From the NCBI RefSeq assembly GCF_035762905.1, contig NZ_DASUCC010000067.1:1-64000 (forward strand): a stretch of DNA of 64,000 nucleotides, in the 5' to 3' direction. Below the pieces are notes generated by a model. That model saw only the letters and a program-made list of their open reading frames with translations. It did no database searches and was not told where the DNA came from. The DNA comes from DASYTH01 sp035762905. Its GTDB lineage: Bacteria; Actinomycetota; Actinomycetes; Mycobacteriales; Pseudonocardiaceae. The position numbers were made by a program, and so were the translations under genes. This document shows, in pieces, positions 9,201 to 16,994 of the stretch (position 1 is its first letter; every line of letters starts with the position of its first letter).

Positions 9201-10137
9201 CCCGGCCAACGTCGTCACCGACGCACAGCGCCTGCAGCAGATCCTGCGCAACCTCCTTTCCAACGCGGTGAAGTTCACCGAGACCGGTACGGTCACGCTG
9301 AACATCGACTCGGCCCCGTCCACCCGGGAATTCGGCATGCACACGCTGGACAGTGCCGACGCGGTCGTCGCCTTCTCGGTACACGACACCGGAATCGGCA
9401 TCCCGGACGAGAAGTTCGCCATGATCTTCGAGGCGTTCCAGCAGGCGGACGGCACCACCAGCCGGCGCTACGGCGGCACCGGGCTCGGGCTGTCCATCAG
9501 CAAGGAGCTGGCCCGGCTGCTCGGCGGCGCGATCACCGTGGAGTCGGAGTTGGGCATCGGCTCCACGTTCACCCTGTACCTGCCGCAGATCCTGCCGTCG
9601 GACGCGGTTCCGGTGCATCGCCGGTCCACCCCGCCCGCCACGACCGCGGACGGGCTTCCGCCGCTCACCGGCACCCCGATCATCGGCTCCACGGCGGTGG
9701 CCGCCACCCCCGGCCGACACTTGGACGGGGTCACCGTGCTGATCGTGGACGACGACGTGCGCAACGTCTTCGCCCTGACCAGTGCCCTTGAGCTGCACGG
9801 AATGACGGTCCTGTACTCCGACAACGGGACCGACGGCATCCGGCTGCTGACCGAGCACCCCGAGGTGGACATCGTGCTGATGGACGCCATGATGCCCAAC
9901 CTGGACGGCAACCAGACCACCCAGATGATCCGTGCGCTGCCGATCGGGGCCCAGCTGCCGGTGGTGTTCCTGACCGCGAAGGCGATGCCCGAGGACCGCG
10001 AGTCCAGCCTGGCCGCCGGTGCCGACGACTACATCACCAAACCGGTGGACCTCGATCAGTTGCTCGGCGTGATCTCCTCGTGGGCGGCGCAGAGCCGCAC
10101 CCGGCGGGCCGGCGCGGTCGCCGAGGGGACGCCATGA
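6277..10137 (+). CDS. Soluble hybrid histidine kinase with HAMP repeats, OsaA/Nik1-like
   Basis: A 1286-residue hybrid kinase without a signal or membrane segment, so probably cytoplasmic. Six HAMP-type GDLS motifs lie between residues about 120 and 628. Five of the units form tandem 92-residue repeats, each opening with EVTRVAREVGTEG. Next come a GAF domain (about 640-790), a coiled coil, a HisKA with the phospho-His near 876 (NMSHELRTPLN), a HATPase (N box NLLSNAVKF, then DTGIGIP and GGTGLGLS), and a C-terminal receiver with its Asp near 1203 (LMDAMMPNLDG). HAMP-repeat kinases such as fungal Nik1 and Streptomyces OsaA sense osmotic stress. AGGAGG stands 5 bases before the ATG. Its stop overlaps the response regulator start. 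Confidence 0.9.
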   Translation: MVTARPTKTSAQSPASGADDQVDDLLHELLDAMTKVRRGTLDVRLARRSDLAGQVVDGFNALVDLQERRNRDLLRISRVVGREGRMLERLDEEEFDGAWATGAAAINSLIDDLARPTSEIARVIAAVAEGDLSQHMALEIEGRPLRGEFNRIGRTVNTMVDQLSSFADEVTRVAREVGTEGRLGGQADVRGVSGTWRALTDSVNTMASNLTNQVRSISLTATAIAEGDLSRKITVSARGEIAELAETINSLTDTLRVFADEVTRVAREVGTEGRLGGQAQVPNVAGTWKALTEAVNQLAANLTDQVRNIAQVTTAVAKGDLSQKITVDARGEIVALKDTVNTMVDQLSSFADEVTRVAREVGTEGRLGGQAQVEGVSGTWRDLTESVNRLAANLTGQVRNIAQVTTAVAKGDLSQKITVDAQGEILALKSTVNTMVDQLSSFADEVTRVAREVGTEGKLGGQAQVKGVAGTWRDLTDNVNYMASNLTSQVRNIAQVATAVAEGDLSQKITVDAQGEILALKKTVNTMVDQLSSFADEVTRVAREVGTEGKLGGQAQVKGVAGTWRDLTESVNQLASTLTIQLRAIAGVSTAVTRGDLTQQIGVQASGEVAELKDNINQMIVALRETTRENADQGWLDSNLARIGGLLQGQRDLGEVCQMIMNEVVPLVNGQVGAFFLEVPGNFDGTGVWRLYGGYGLGTGDQGTYARGEGLVGQAGESKQMIVVRNADANFTPIRSGVGQFTPAAVGVLPVLFEGETLGVLEIGSVSAFSELHLTFLERLMVTIGVAIKTIQANRRTEELLGQSQRLAAELQEQSAELQRTNAELEEKAALLSEQNRNIEIKNLEIEAARRRVEENAQQLAQASQYKSEFLANMSHELRTPLNSLLLLARLLADNPEQNLSGQQIEFANTIHNAGSDLLSLIDDILDLSKIEAGRVNIELSAVDLTTVADDVERAFRAQAEEKGLQLRAHCADQVPANVVTDAQRLQQILRNLLSNAVKFTETGTVTLNIDSAPSTREFGMHTLDSADAVVAFSVHDTGIGIPDEKFAMIFEAFQQADGTTSRRYGGTGLGLSISKELARLLGGAITVESELGIGSTFTLYLPQILPSDAVPVHRRSTPPATTADGLPPLTGTPIIGSTAVAATPGRHLDGVTVLIVDDDVRNVFALTSALELHGMTVLYSDNGTDGIRLLTEHPEVDIVLMDAMMPNLDGNQTTQMIRALPIGAQLPVVFLTAKAMPEDRESSLAAGADDYITKPVDLDQLLGVISSWAAQSRTRRAGAVAEGTP
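6781..8160 (+). repeat. Five tandem 276-bp units inside the hybrid kinase gene
   Basis: The codons for EVTRVAREVGTEG recur at 6781, 7057, 7333, 7609 and 7885, an exact spacing of 276 bases (92 codons). The last two units are nearly identical at DNA level over long runs. The period keeps the HAMP heptad phase. Such units can gain or lose copies by recombination without breaking the frame. Confidence 0.9.
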
Positions 10138-10682
10138 CGGTCCGGCAGGCCAAGGCGCTGCTCGTCGACGACCGCCGGGAGAACCTGATCGCCCTCGAGG
10201 CGATCCTGCAAGGTCTTCCGGTCGAGGCCGTGTCCGTGACCAGTGGGGAGGCGGCGCTCAAGCAGCTGCTGGTCGACGACTTCGCCGTCATCCTGCTCGA
10301 CGCCAGCATGCCCACGATGGACGGCTTCGAGACCGCCACCCACATCAAACAGCGGGAACGCACCCGCCACATTCCGATCATCTTCCTCACCGCTCTCAAC
10401 TACGACGCCCGGCTTGCGTTCCGGGGCTACCAAATCGGCGCGGTCGACTATCTGACCAAGCCGTTCGACCCCTGGGTGCTGCGCTCCAAGGTGGTCGTCT
10501 TCATCGATCTGTGGACGAAGTCGACCGAACTCGCCGCCCAGGCCGCCGAGCGCAAGATCCTGCACGACGCCGTGACGGAAGCCCTCACCAAGCTCGACGC
10601 GTCGCCCCCCGACCCCACTGCGGCGGCCGCGGTCCTTCGCGAAGCCCAGGAGCGCGCTCGGAACTACGTGGCTCCACAGTAG
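10134..10682 (+). CDS. Receiver-domain response regulator, OsaB-like
   Basis: A 182-residue protein whose start ATG overlaps the kinase stop (ATGA at 10134-10137), so the two are translationally coupled. The receiver has the acidic pair in ALLVDDRREN, the phosphorylated aspartate in VILLDASMPTMDG and the conserved lysine in YLTKPFDP. After it comes a helical, coiled-coil-like tail (WTKSTELAAQAAERKIL) with no recognisable DNA-binding domain. OsaB of Streptomyces is likewise the partner regulator of a HAMP-repeat kinase. Output is probably by protein contact. Confidence 0.85.
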   Translation: MTVRQAKALLVDDRRENLIALEAILQGLPVEAVSVTSGEAALKQLLVDDFAVILLDASMPTMDGFETATHIKQRERTRHIPIIFLTALNYDARLAFRGYQIGAVDYLTKPFDPWVLRSKVVVFIDLWTKSTELAAQAAERKILHDAVTEALTKLDASPPDPTAAAAVLREAQERARNYVAPQ

Positions 10683-10981
10683 ACGCTCGAGGGTGTTGCG
10701 CTACCGCCGTCAACCGTCGTCCCTGCTCACTGCGCGAGTTCCCGGTTCCGGACCGCGAGTTGCCGGTTCCAGACCGGTTGCTGGGGGTGAAACGAGGCGC
10801 GGCGACCCTTTGTGTGGGCCCGGTCAACGAATGCGGCCGGCGGAAGGGCGGCCGTGGTTGCGCGGAAGGGCAGAGACCGGGTCGTGGCGGGGCAAACCGG
10901 CCGCGCCCGGGTATTTGGACCGGCCCGCTGGACTTCCTTCTCCCCGGCGGCACGAGATGCCGCGAGACAGAAGGGGTGTAC
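10683..10981. other. Gene-free spacer before the secreted protease
   Basis: This 299-base spacer holds two 21-bp repeat units at 10729-10770. It must also hold the promoter of the protease gene, but no convincing -35/-10 pair was identified. Confidence 0.5.
10729..10770 (-). repeat. Two units of a dispersed 21-bp repeat
   Basis: Read on the minus strand, two consecutive 21-base units begin GGAACCGGCAACTCG and GGAACCGGGAACTCG, each followed by six variable bases. They share the GGAAC...AACTCG core and the 21-base period with the seven-unit array at 53179-53325. Confidence 0.7.
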
Positions 10982-11962
10982 ATGATTTCTCTCGAGAGAG
11001 TTCGCAAGCTCCGCACGGTCGCGCTGGCCGTGGCGGGGTCCGCGGCGGTGGCACTGACCGGCGTGGTGGCGGGTCCGGCGGCGGCCGCACCCGCACCCGC
11101 ACCGGCACCGGCGCCCGCGCCCGCGCCCGCGCCGGACGGCATCACGATGGTCAACGGAACCGGAAAGACCGTGACGCTGCCGGCGCAGACCGCGACGGCG
11201 CTGAAGTCGGCGGCGGGCGGCCGGTCCGGGTCGCTGGGTGCGGCCACGGCGGCGGCCACGGGCAAGGCGGAGCCGGGCGGGTTCGGCACCAACTCGGTGA
11301 TCGGGCCGGACGGCCGGGTCCAGGAGTCCATCCCGTCCACCTACCCGTGGGGCGGAATCGCGCACCTGGAGACGAACCAGGGCGGCTGCACCGGCTTCAT
11401 GCTCAGCCGCGACGTCCTGGTCACCGCCGGGCACTGCGTGCACTGGAACGGAAGCTGGGTCACCTCCTACACCGTCACGCCCGGGCGCACCGGCAACAGC
11501 AAGCCGTTCGGCACCTGCAGCGGCGGCATCGCGGACGTCTGGACCACCTGGAACTGGATCAACGGCTACCCGTCCGACTACGACTACGGCCTGGTGAAGC
11601 TGACCTGCGACATCGGCTACTCCACCGGATGGTTCGGCTGGTCGTACAACACCGGCGAGAACCTGGTGGGCCAGTACCTCTACGTCGAGGGATACCCGGG
11701 TGACAAGCCGTACGGCACCATGTGGTGGGACGGCGACACCGTCTACTCGCAGACCGCCAACAAGCTGTGGTACTGGGTCGACACGTTCGGCGGGCAGAGC
11801 GGGTCGCCGGTCTACCGGTACTCCAGCTCCGGTCCGTGCGTCGGCTGGTGCGTGATCGGTATCCACACCAACGGTGTGGCCGGCACCAACCCGGCGAACA
11901 GCGGCACCCGGTTCCGGCCGGATGTCATGGACTTCATCAACTACTGGATCTCGCAGCCCTGA
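10982..11962 (+). CDS. Secreted trypsin-like serine protease
   Basis: A 326-residue exported protein. A Sec signal peptide (about residues 1-36) is followed by an Ala-Pro repeat linker and then a chymotrypsin-fold domain like V8/glutamyl endopeptidases. The catalytic triad is visible: His in VTAGHCV, Asp in SDYDYGLVKL and Ser in GGQSGSPVY. The ATG at 10982 is chosen because it directly precedes the signal peptide and follows GAAGGGG; the frame itself stays open far upstream. A strong hairpin follows the stop. Likely a nutritional exoprotease; specificity unknown. Confidence 0.9.
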   Translation: MISLERVRKLRTVALAVAGSAAVALTGVVAGPAAAAPAPAPAPAPAPAPAPDGITMVNGTGKTVTLPAQTATALKSAAGGRSGSLGAATAAATGKAEPGGFGTNSVIGPDGRVQESIPSTYPWGGIAHLETNQGGCTGFMLSRDVLVTAGHCVHWNGSWVTSYTVTPGRTGNSKPFGTCSGGIADVWTTWNWINGYPSDYDYGLVKLTCDIGYSTGWFGWSYNTGENLVGQYLYVEGYPGDKPYGTMWWDGDTVYSQTANKLWYWVDTFGGQSGSPVYRYSSSGPCVGWCVIGIHTNGVAGTNPANSGTRFRPDVMDFINYWISQP

Positions 11963-11970
11963 GCCAGACC

Positions 11971-11999
11971 GGGCCGGGCCCACCCGGTGGGCCCGGCCC
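11971..11999 (+). terminator. Strong hairpin terminator after the protease gene
   Basis: A perfect 13-bp stem (GGGCCGGGCCCAC with its complement) and a CCG loop begins 8 bases after the stop codon. No T-run follows, as is usual for actinomycete terminators. Confidence 0.8.
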
Positions 12000-12021
12000 G
12001 TGGTGCAACCATGGAGCGGTG

Positions 12022-12783
12022 ATGTCCCGTCCTTGGATCGTGCGATACGCAGCGCTGGCAATCGTGGTGGCCGCCGCCCTCCCTCTGGCCGGATGCGGCG
12101 CCAGGGACGAACCCGCCGCGGCACCGGGCGGTGCCGAACTGCGCGGCCGGACGTTCACGACGACCGAACCCGCCGGGACGACCACCACCCTGCGGTTCAC
12201 CGAGGACGGACGCCTGGTGGCCAGCGGCGGCTGCAACACCATCAGCGGGCCCGTGGACACCACGGGCGGCCGGCTGGCCACCGCCGACATCAGCATCACC
12301 GAGATGGCCTGTGACCCGGACCGGCACGCCAGCGACGAACGGCTGGTGAGGTTCCTGACCGGCGGACCGTCCTGGCGGCTGGACGGGGACAAGCTGGTAC
12401 TCGGTGCGGCCGACGCCGAACTGGTGCTCACCGAGGAGCAGGCGATGCCGCTGACCGGCACCACCTGGCGGCTGGACACCCTGATGGCGGGTGAGATCGC
12501 CGGCAGCACCCCGGCCGGGGTGGACGCCACGCTGATCTTCGATGCGGAGCAGGTGACCGTGACCGGGCTGTGCAACCTGCGCGCCGTGAAGTACCGTGCT
12601 GCCGGCTCGACACTCATCTTCGAACCCGGCATGTCGACGCTGATGGCCTGCGAGCCGGAGATCATGACCGTGGAGCAGGCCGCGACCGAAGTACTCAACG
12701 GCGCGGCCAGCTATCGGATCGATGGCCAGACCCTGACGATCACCAACAACGGCAAGGGTTTGCGACTCACCGCCTCAGGTTGA
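12022..12783 (+). CDS. META-domain lipoprotein (HslJ-like)
   Basis: A 253-residue lipoprotein. The N-terminal signal ends in the lipobox LAGC (ALPLAGCGARD). Two META/HslJ-like domains follow, one with GRTFTTTEPAG...SGGCNTISG...ITEMAC and one beginning GTTWRLDTLMAG. Each has the pair of conserved cysteines usual in this domain. META proteins are cell-surface or periplasmic and of unclear role; HslJ is linked to novobiocin resistance in E. coli. Its 3' end overlaps the convergent GH27 gene by 9 bases. Confidence 0.85.
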   Translation: MSRPWIVRYAALAIVVAAALPLAGCGARDEPAAAPGGAELRGRTFTTTEPAGTTTTLRFTEDGRLVASGGCNTISGPVDTTGGRLATADISITEMACDPDRHASDERLVRFLTGGPSWRLDGDKLVLGAADAELVLTEEQAMPLTGTTWRLDTLMAGEIAGSTPAGVDATLIFDAEQVTVTGLCNLRAVKYRAAGSTLIFEPGMSTLMACEPEIMTVEQAATEVLNGAASYRIDGQTLTITNNGKGLRLTASG

Positions 12784-14415
12784 GCAGGTGATCTGGGGGT
12801 TCGCCCAGTCCGCGTGGTCGAAGTTGATGTTGTCGCCGCCGTTGCCGACGGTGAGGCGCAGCGTGGTACGGCCGGTGATGTCGACCGAGATGCGTTGCGC
12901 GGCCTGGCCGCCACGCCGGATGCCGGTGCTGGTCAGGGTGGTGCCGTCGCCGAGTACGGAGAACGTGACGGTGCCGTTGGTGCCGGTTTCGGCGTCCACG
13001 CCGACGTCGGCGGTGAAGGTGGAGCAGCGGCCGGCGAGGAACACGTCGATCGTGCTCGCCGCGTGGGCGCCGATGCCCTTCGCATAGCCGACCCCGCCGA
13101 TGCTGAGCGGGCGGCCGTCACCGGCCGGCTGCTCGCCGTTGGACCGGTCGCGCTCGGCCGGACCCCAACCGTTGGTGGACGCCTGCCAGGGCAGGTCGCT
13201 GACGAACGAGGTGCCCGGCGGCGGGCCGGCCTGGGTGCCCGGGGTGACCCGGAAGGCGACGGTGCCGTGCGCCGGCACGGACGCGCTGATCGTGCCGGTG
13301 GTGGTGCTGACCGCCTTGGACCACACGTCGAACAGCCGGTACGAAGTGGCGCCGGGCAGCCCGGTCTCGGCCGGGTTGGTGGTGATCGTTGCGGTCGATC
13401 CGGTCTCGTTGAACAGCGCTACGGCGAAGTCGCCGCCCGCCAGCGGCCGGGACAGCACGTGCAGGCCGCCGGCCGAGCGGACCTCGCGCGCCTGCACACC
13501 ACGTGCGTCCTGGTCGATCGCGATCACGTCGCGGTTGCCCAGGATCGCGAGCGTCGAAGGACTGGCCGTGCGCAGGTCGGTTCCGATCAGCAGTGGCGCC
13601 GCCATCATCGACCAGAGCGTGAAGTGGGTGCGGTACTCGGTGTCGGTCATGCCGCCGTTGCCCACCTCGAGCATGTCCGGGTCGTTCCACGCACCCGGTG
13701 CGGCGAACTGGGCCAGCGGCACGTTGATCCGGTAGATGGACAGCATCGAGCCGTACGAGTCGGTGATGTCGCCGGTTGTGCGCCACAGGTTTCCGACCGG
13801 CTGCGCCCAGTTCCACGGCTGGTTCTGGCCCCATTCGGTGATGCTGTACACCATCGGCCGGCCGGTGGCGATGATCGCGTCACGCATCCGGGTGTACCGG
13901 GTCTGCGCCGGCACACCCTGGTTGTTGCAGTTGTCGTACTTGAGATAGTCCACGCCCCAGGACGCGAACAGGTTCGCGTCCCGCTGCTCGTTGTTGAGGC
14001 TGGCCGGGAATCCGGCGCAGGTCTGCGTTCCGGCGCTGGAGTAGATGCCGAGCTTGAGCCCGCGGGCGTGCACGTAGTCGGCGACGGCCCGGATGCCGGC
14101 CGGGAACTTCACCGGATCCGGCACCAGGTTGCCGGCCGCGTCGCGGTTGCGGGTCATCCAGCAGTCGTCGATGTTGACGTAGCTGTAGCCGGCGTCGCGC
14201 AGTCCGGTCGCGACGAACCGGTCCGCGGTGGCCCGGACCAGTGCGTCGGTCACGTTGCAGCCGAAGGCGTTCCACTGGTTCCAGCCCATCGGCGGCGTTC
14301 GGGCCAGCCCGTTCTCCCAGGCATGGGCCGGCGGGGCGACGACGGCGAGGGCGAGGGCGAGCGGGATGCTCGCCGCCGCCAGCACGGCGGCGAGCAACGC
14401 GGCGAGGTGGCGCAT
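12775..14415 (-). CDS. Secreted GH27 alpha-galactosidase/arabinopyranosidase with NPCBM domain
   Basis: A 546-residue exported glycosidase. After the signal peptide the mature part starts with the GH27 hallmark ENGLARTPPMGWNQWNAFGC. The nucleophile aspartate is in LKYDNCN, and the acid/base aspartate lies in the region before GAWNDPDMLEVG. A C-terminal NPCBM-type domain (about 400-546) should bind carbohydrate. GH27 enzymes release alpha-D-galactose; some release beta-L-arabinopyranose, and the two cannot be separated by eye. The start at 14415 follows GAGGAG and gives a clean signal peptide. It lies 11 bases after the GH127 stop, so the two form an operon. Confidence 0.9.
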   Translation of the reverse strand: MRHLAALLAAVLAAASIPLALALAVVAPPAHAWENGLARTPPMGWNQWNAFGCNVTDALVRATADRFVATGLRDAGYSYVNIDDCWMTRNRDAAGNLVPDPVKFPAGIRAVADYVHARGLKLGIYSSAGTQTCAGFPASLNNEQRDANLFASWGVDYLKYDNCNNQGVPAQTRYTRMRDAIIATGRPMVYSITEWGQNQPWNWAQPVGNLWRTTGDITDSYGSMLSIYRINVPLAQFAAPGAWNDPDMLEVGNGGMTDTEYRTHFTLWSMMAAPLLIGTDLRTASPSTLAILGNRDVIAIDQDARGVQAREVRSAGGLHVLSRPLAGGDFAVALFNETGSTATITTNPAETGLPGATSYRLFDVWSKAVSTTTGTISASVPAHGTVAFRVTPGTQAGPPPGTSFVSDLPWQASTNGWGPAERDRSNGEQPAGDGRPLSIGGVGYAKGIGAHAASTIDVFLAGRCSTFTADVGVDAETGTNGTVTFSVLGDGTTLTSTGIRRGGQAAQRISVDITGRTTLRLTVGNGGDNINFDHADWANPQITCST

Positions 14416-14426
14416 GTACCTACTCC

Positions 14427-16892
14427 TCAGATGAGGGCGCGGATCTCGGTGGCGGACAGCGCCCGGCTGTAGATGCGGAAGTCGTCGAGTTGGCCGGACA
14501 GGAACGGGTCGCCGGCGTACTGGGAGCGGCCGAGGTAGTTCAGGCCGGTGCTGCCCAGGTTTGCCGGCCGCAGCGTCATGTTGGCGTTGCGGGCCACCTC
14601 GGTGCCGTTGACGTACAGGATGGCGAGGTTGCCGGCCAGGGTGACCGCCACGTGGGTCCAGGTGGCGGCCGGGAGCGCGGCCGGTGCCTCGATGCGTTGC
14701 TCGCCACCGGAACCGCTGGTGGTGATCGCGAACCGCGCGGTCCCGGTGCTGCTGCGCGGGGTGAGGAACAGGTAGGCGCTGGTTCCGGTGCCGAAGTCGA
14801 ACACCCGGGACCAGGTGCTGACGGTGGTCAGCCGGACCCGGCTGGCGATGGTGAAGTCGTTGGCCCCGGACAGGATCGCGCCGGGCAGCCGGACGTGCCC
14901 GTCGGTGCCGGCCAGGCTGACCGCACCGGCCGCCCAGGACGCCGCGCCGACCAGTGTGGCGGTCCGGCCGTTGCCGGTGGCATCGCCCGCGGCGGTGCCG
15001 CTGGTCTCGTCGAACGGATAGTGCGCCACGAACGGCTGGATCGGCGGAACGGCGTTGTTCCGCCAGTACACCGTGTAGCGCTGGCCGTGCATCCGGAAGA
15101 ACGGGATCAGCGACACCGCCCCCGTGCTGGCGGTTGCGGTGAACCGCAGCGGCACGTTCGGATCGGGGCGCAGGGTCGCGGAGTCCAGGGTGGGCATGGT
15201 GGACAGGTTGTTGGTGCCGTACTCGCCGGCGAGCACCACCGCGCCGTACTTCACCGCCCGCACGGCGGCGTTGTCCGGGGCCGATTCGAGCACGATCGAC
15301 GGGGTGACCGCGATGTCGACCACATCGCCGGAGGCCCAGTTCCGGTCCAGGGTGAGGAAGGTGTTCGGCGTCGCCGTGACGTTCTGCACCACCCCGTTGA
15401 GCCGGACCTGGGTGCCCTGCCGCGCCCAGGACGGAACCCGCACGCGCAGCGCGATGTGCCCGGAGCCGGTGACGGTAAGCCGGGTGCTCGGCTGGTCCGG
15501 GAAGGTGGTGTCCTGCCTTATGGTGATGCCGCGGCCGGGCCAGGTGAGCACGGACGGGATGAACAGGTTGACGTAGAGCGTCTCGCCGGCGAAGAAGTAG
15601 ATGCTGTCGGCGAACTTGGTGTGGCTCTCCATCCCGGTGCCGTGGCAGCAGGTGAAGTTGTTGTAGTCGTTGCTGTAGGTCTTGATCCCGCCGGGCCGCA
15701 TCGGGACGTAGTAGGTGTGCTGATGCCTGGCCGCGTTGGGGTTCTGCCCGGCCAGGATGTGGTTGTACAGCGCGCGCTCGTAGAAGTCCAGATAGTCCAC
15801 TCTGGACGGGTTGGTGAAGAACAGTTGCCTGGTCAGCTTCAGCATGTTGTAGCTGTTGCAGGACTCGCAGGTGTTGTCGGACAGCTGACTGGAGATCTGT
15901 TCCGGCGGCTGGAAGTACTCGCCGTTGCTGTTGCCGCCGATGGCGTAGGAGTGGTGCCCGGTCACGATGTCCCAGAAGTTGGTGGCGATCGTGCGGTAGC
16001 GCTCGACCCCGGTCTGGTGGTACTCGCGGATCGCGCCGATGATCTTCGGAATCTGTGTGTTGGCGTGGAATCCGGACAGCCGGTCCTGGTTCGCGGCGAG
16101 CGGGTCGAAGATCCGGGCGTGGTCGAACCGGCGCGCCACGGTGAGGTGATCGGGGTTCTCGGTCACCGCGTAGAGATTGGTCAGCACCTCGTTCATGCCG
16201 CCGAACTCGGTGTCCAGCATGCTCTGGATCTGTGCGGCGGAGAGCCGGTCGGTGCGGAACTTCACCCACGCCGCCTGGCGCACCAGCACGTCGAGTGCCT
16301 GGGCGTTGCCGGTGAGCAGGTGCATGTCCAGCAGGCCGGCCATGACCTTGTGCAGCGTGTAGTACGGCGCCCACACCGTCTGCCGGGCCTCGACCCGATC
16401 GATGAAGCTCTCCGGGTAGGCGGACAGGTAGCCGGTGTTGAACCCGACGGCGCCGGCCCGGGCCTGGCAGCGGGCCAACTCGGCGACCAGGTAGTCGCCC
16501 TTGGCCTTGTGGGCCGCGGTTCCGGTGTTGGCGTAGGCAAGGGCCAACGCGGACAGGAAGTGCCCCATGGAGTGCCCGCGCAGCTCGACGTTCGGCGCGT
16601 CCCAGCCGCCGACCGGTTGCGCGGTCGAGGAAAGGCCGACGTTGACCCGGAAGGTGTGCAGCATCCGGTCCGGGTCGAGGAACGACAGGTAGGCCAGGAT
16701 CCGGTTCATGTTGGCCCGGAACGGGCTGTCCAGCAGGGCGACTTGGGGCAGGGGGAACGGGAAGACCGACACACCGACGTCCGGCCGGAGCGCGACGGCG
16801 GCGCTCGCCCGGCCGACCGGGAGCGCCGAGCACGCGACGGCGCCACCGGCGACGGCGAGCAGGGTTCGACGGGAGATTGCGGACCGGGCCAC
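14427..16892 (-). CDS. Tat-exported GH127 (GH127/146-type) beta-L-arabinofuranosidase with LamG domain
   Basis: An 821-residue exported enzyme. The N terminus has a twin-arginine signal (SRRTLLAVAGG). The catalytic region shows the GH127 cysteine-zinc centre: TCESC supplies the Glu-x-Cys pair and FTCCHGTG the double cysteine, one of which is the nucleophile in the characterised HypBA1. A C-terminal LamG/concanavalin-like domain (about 630-815) follows. HypBA1 removes beta-L-arabinofuranose from hydroxyproline-linked arabinan of extensins. The GTG at 16892 is chosen because GGAGG stands 8 bases before it and it places the Tat motif at the N terminus. Confidence 0.88.
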   Translation of the reverse strand: MARSAISRRTLLAVAGGAVACSALPVGRASAAVALRPDVGVSVFPFPLPQVALLDSPFRANMNRILAYLSFLDPDRMLHTFRVNVGLSSTAQPVGGWDAPNVELRGHSMGHFLSALALAYANTGTAAHKAKGDYLVAELARCQARAGAVGFNTGYLSAYPESFIDRVEARQTVWAPYYTLHKVMAGLLDMHLLTGNAQALDVLVRQAAWVKFRTDRLSAAQIQSMLDTEFGGMNEVLTNLYAVTENPDHLTVARRFDHARIFDPLAANQDRLSGFHANTQIPKIIGAIREYHQTGVERYRTIATNFWDIVTGHHSYAIGGNSNGEYFQPPEQISSQLSDNTCESCNSYNMLKLTRQLFFTNPSRVDYLDFYERALYNHILAGQNPNAARHQHTYYVPMRPGGIKTYSNDYNNFTCCHGTGMESHTKFADSIYFFAGETLYVNLFIPSVLTWPGRGITIRQDTTFPDQPSTRLTVTGSGHIALRVRVPSWARQGTQVRLNGVVQNVTATPNTFLTLDRNWASGDVVDIAVTPSIVLESAPDNAAVRAVKYGAVVLAGEYGTNNLSTMPTLDSATLRPDPNVPLRFTATASTGAVSLIPFFRMHGQRYTVYWRNNAVPPIQPFVAHYPFDETSGTAAGDATGNGRTATLVGAASWAAGAVSLAGTDGHVRLPGAILSGANDFTIASRVRLTTVSTWSRVFDFGTGTSAYLFLTPRSSTGTARFAITTSGSGGEQRIEAPAALPAATWTHVAVTLAGNLAILYVNGTEVARNANMTLRPANLGSTGLNYLGRSQYAGDPFLSGQLDDFRIYSRALSATEIRALI

Positions 16893-16907
16893 GACGCCCA
16901 CCTCCGA

Positions 16908-16925
16908 TGTTCGAAATACCGAACA
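16908..16925. promoter_or_regulatory. Inverted repeat upstream of the GH127 gene
   Basis: TGTTCG and CGAACA form a perfect dyad around a 6-base centre, 15 bases upstream of the GTG start of the GH127 gene. It is a likely operator for that operon. The regulator family is not known. Confidence 0.5.
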
Positions 16926-16966
16926 GCGTTCTATATTCTGCACAACCACGGTAGAGTGCGGAGAGT

Positions 16967-16981
16967 GGTAGTTCAACTACC
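16967..16981. promoter_or_regulatory. Palindrome upstream of the ricin-domain gene
   Basis: GGTAGTT-C-AACTACC is a perfect 7+1+7 palindrome lying 13 bases before the ATG of the divergent ricin-domain gene. It differs from the dyad on the GH127 side, so the two divergent units may have different regulators. Confidence 0.5.
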
Positions 16982-16994
16982 GGGACGGTGACCC

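Noticed and set aside
11085..11136. Ala-Pro codon repeat as a mobile or regulatory repeat
   Set aside because: It is an in-frame linker between signal peptide and protease domain, a common design in exported actinomycete enzymes.
14241..16991. 916-residue plus-strand frame opposite the GH127 gene
   Set aside because: Typical high-GC shadow frame; the minus strand has GH127 catalytic motifs, a Tat signal and an RBS.
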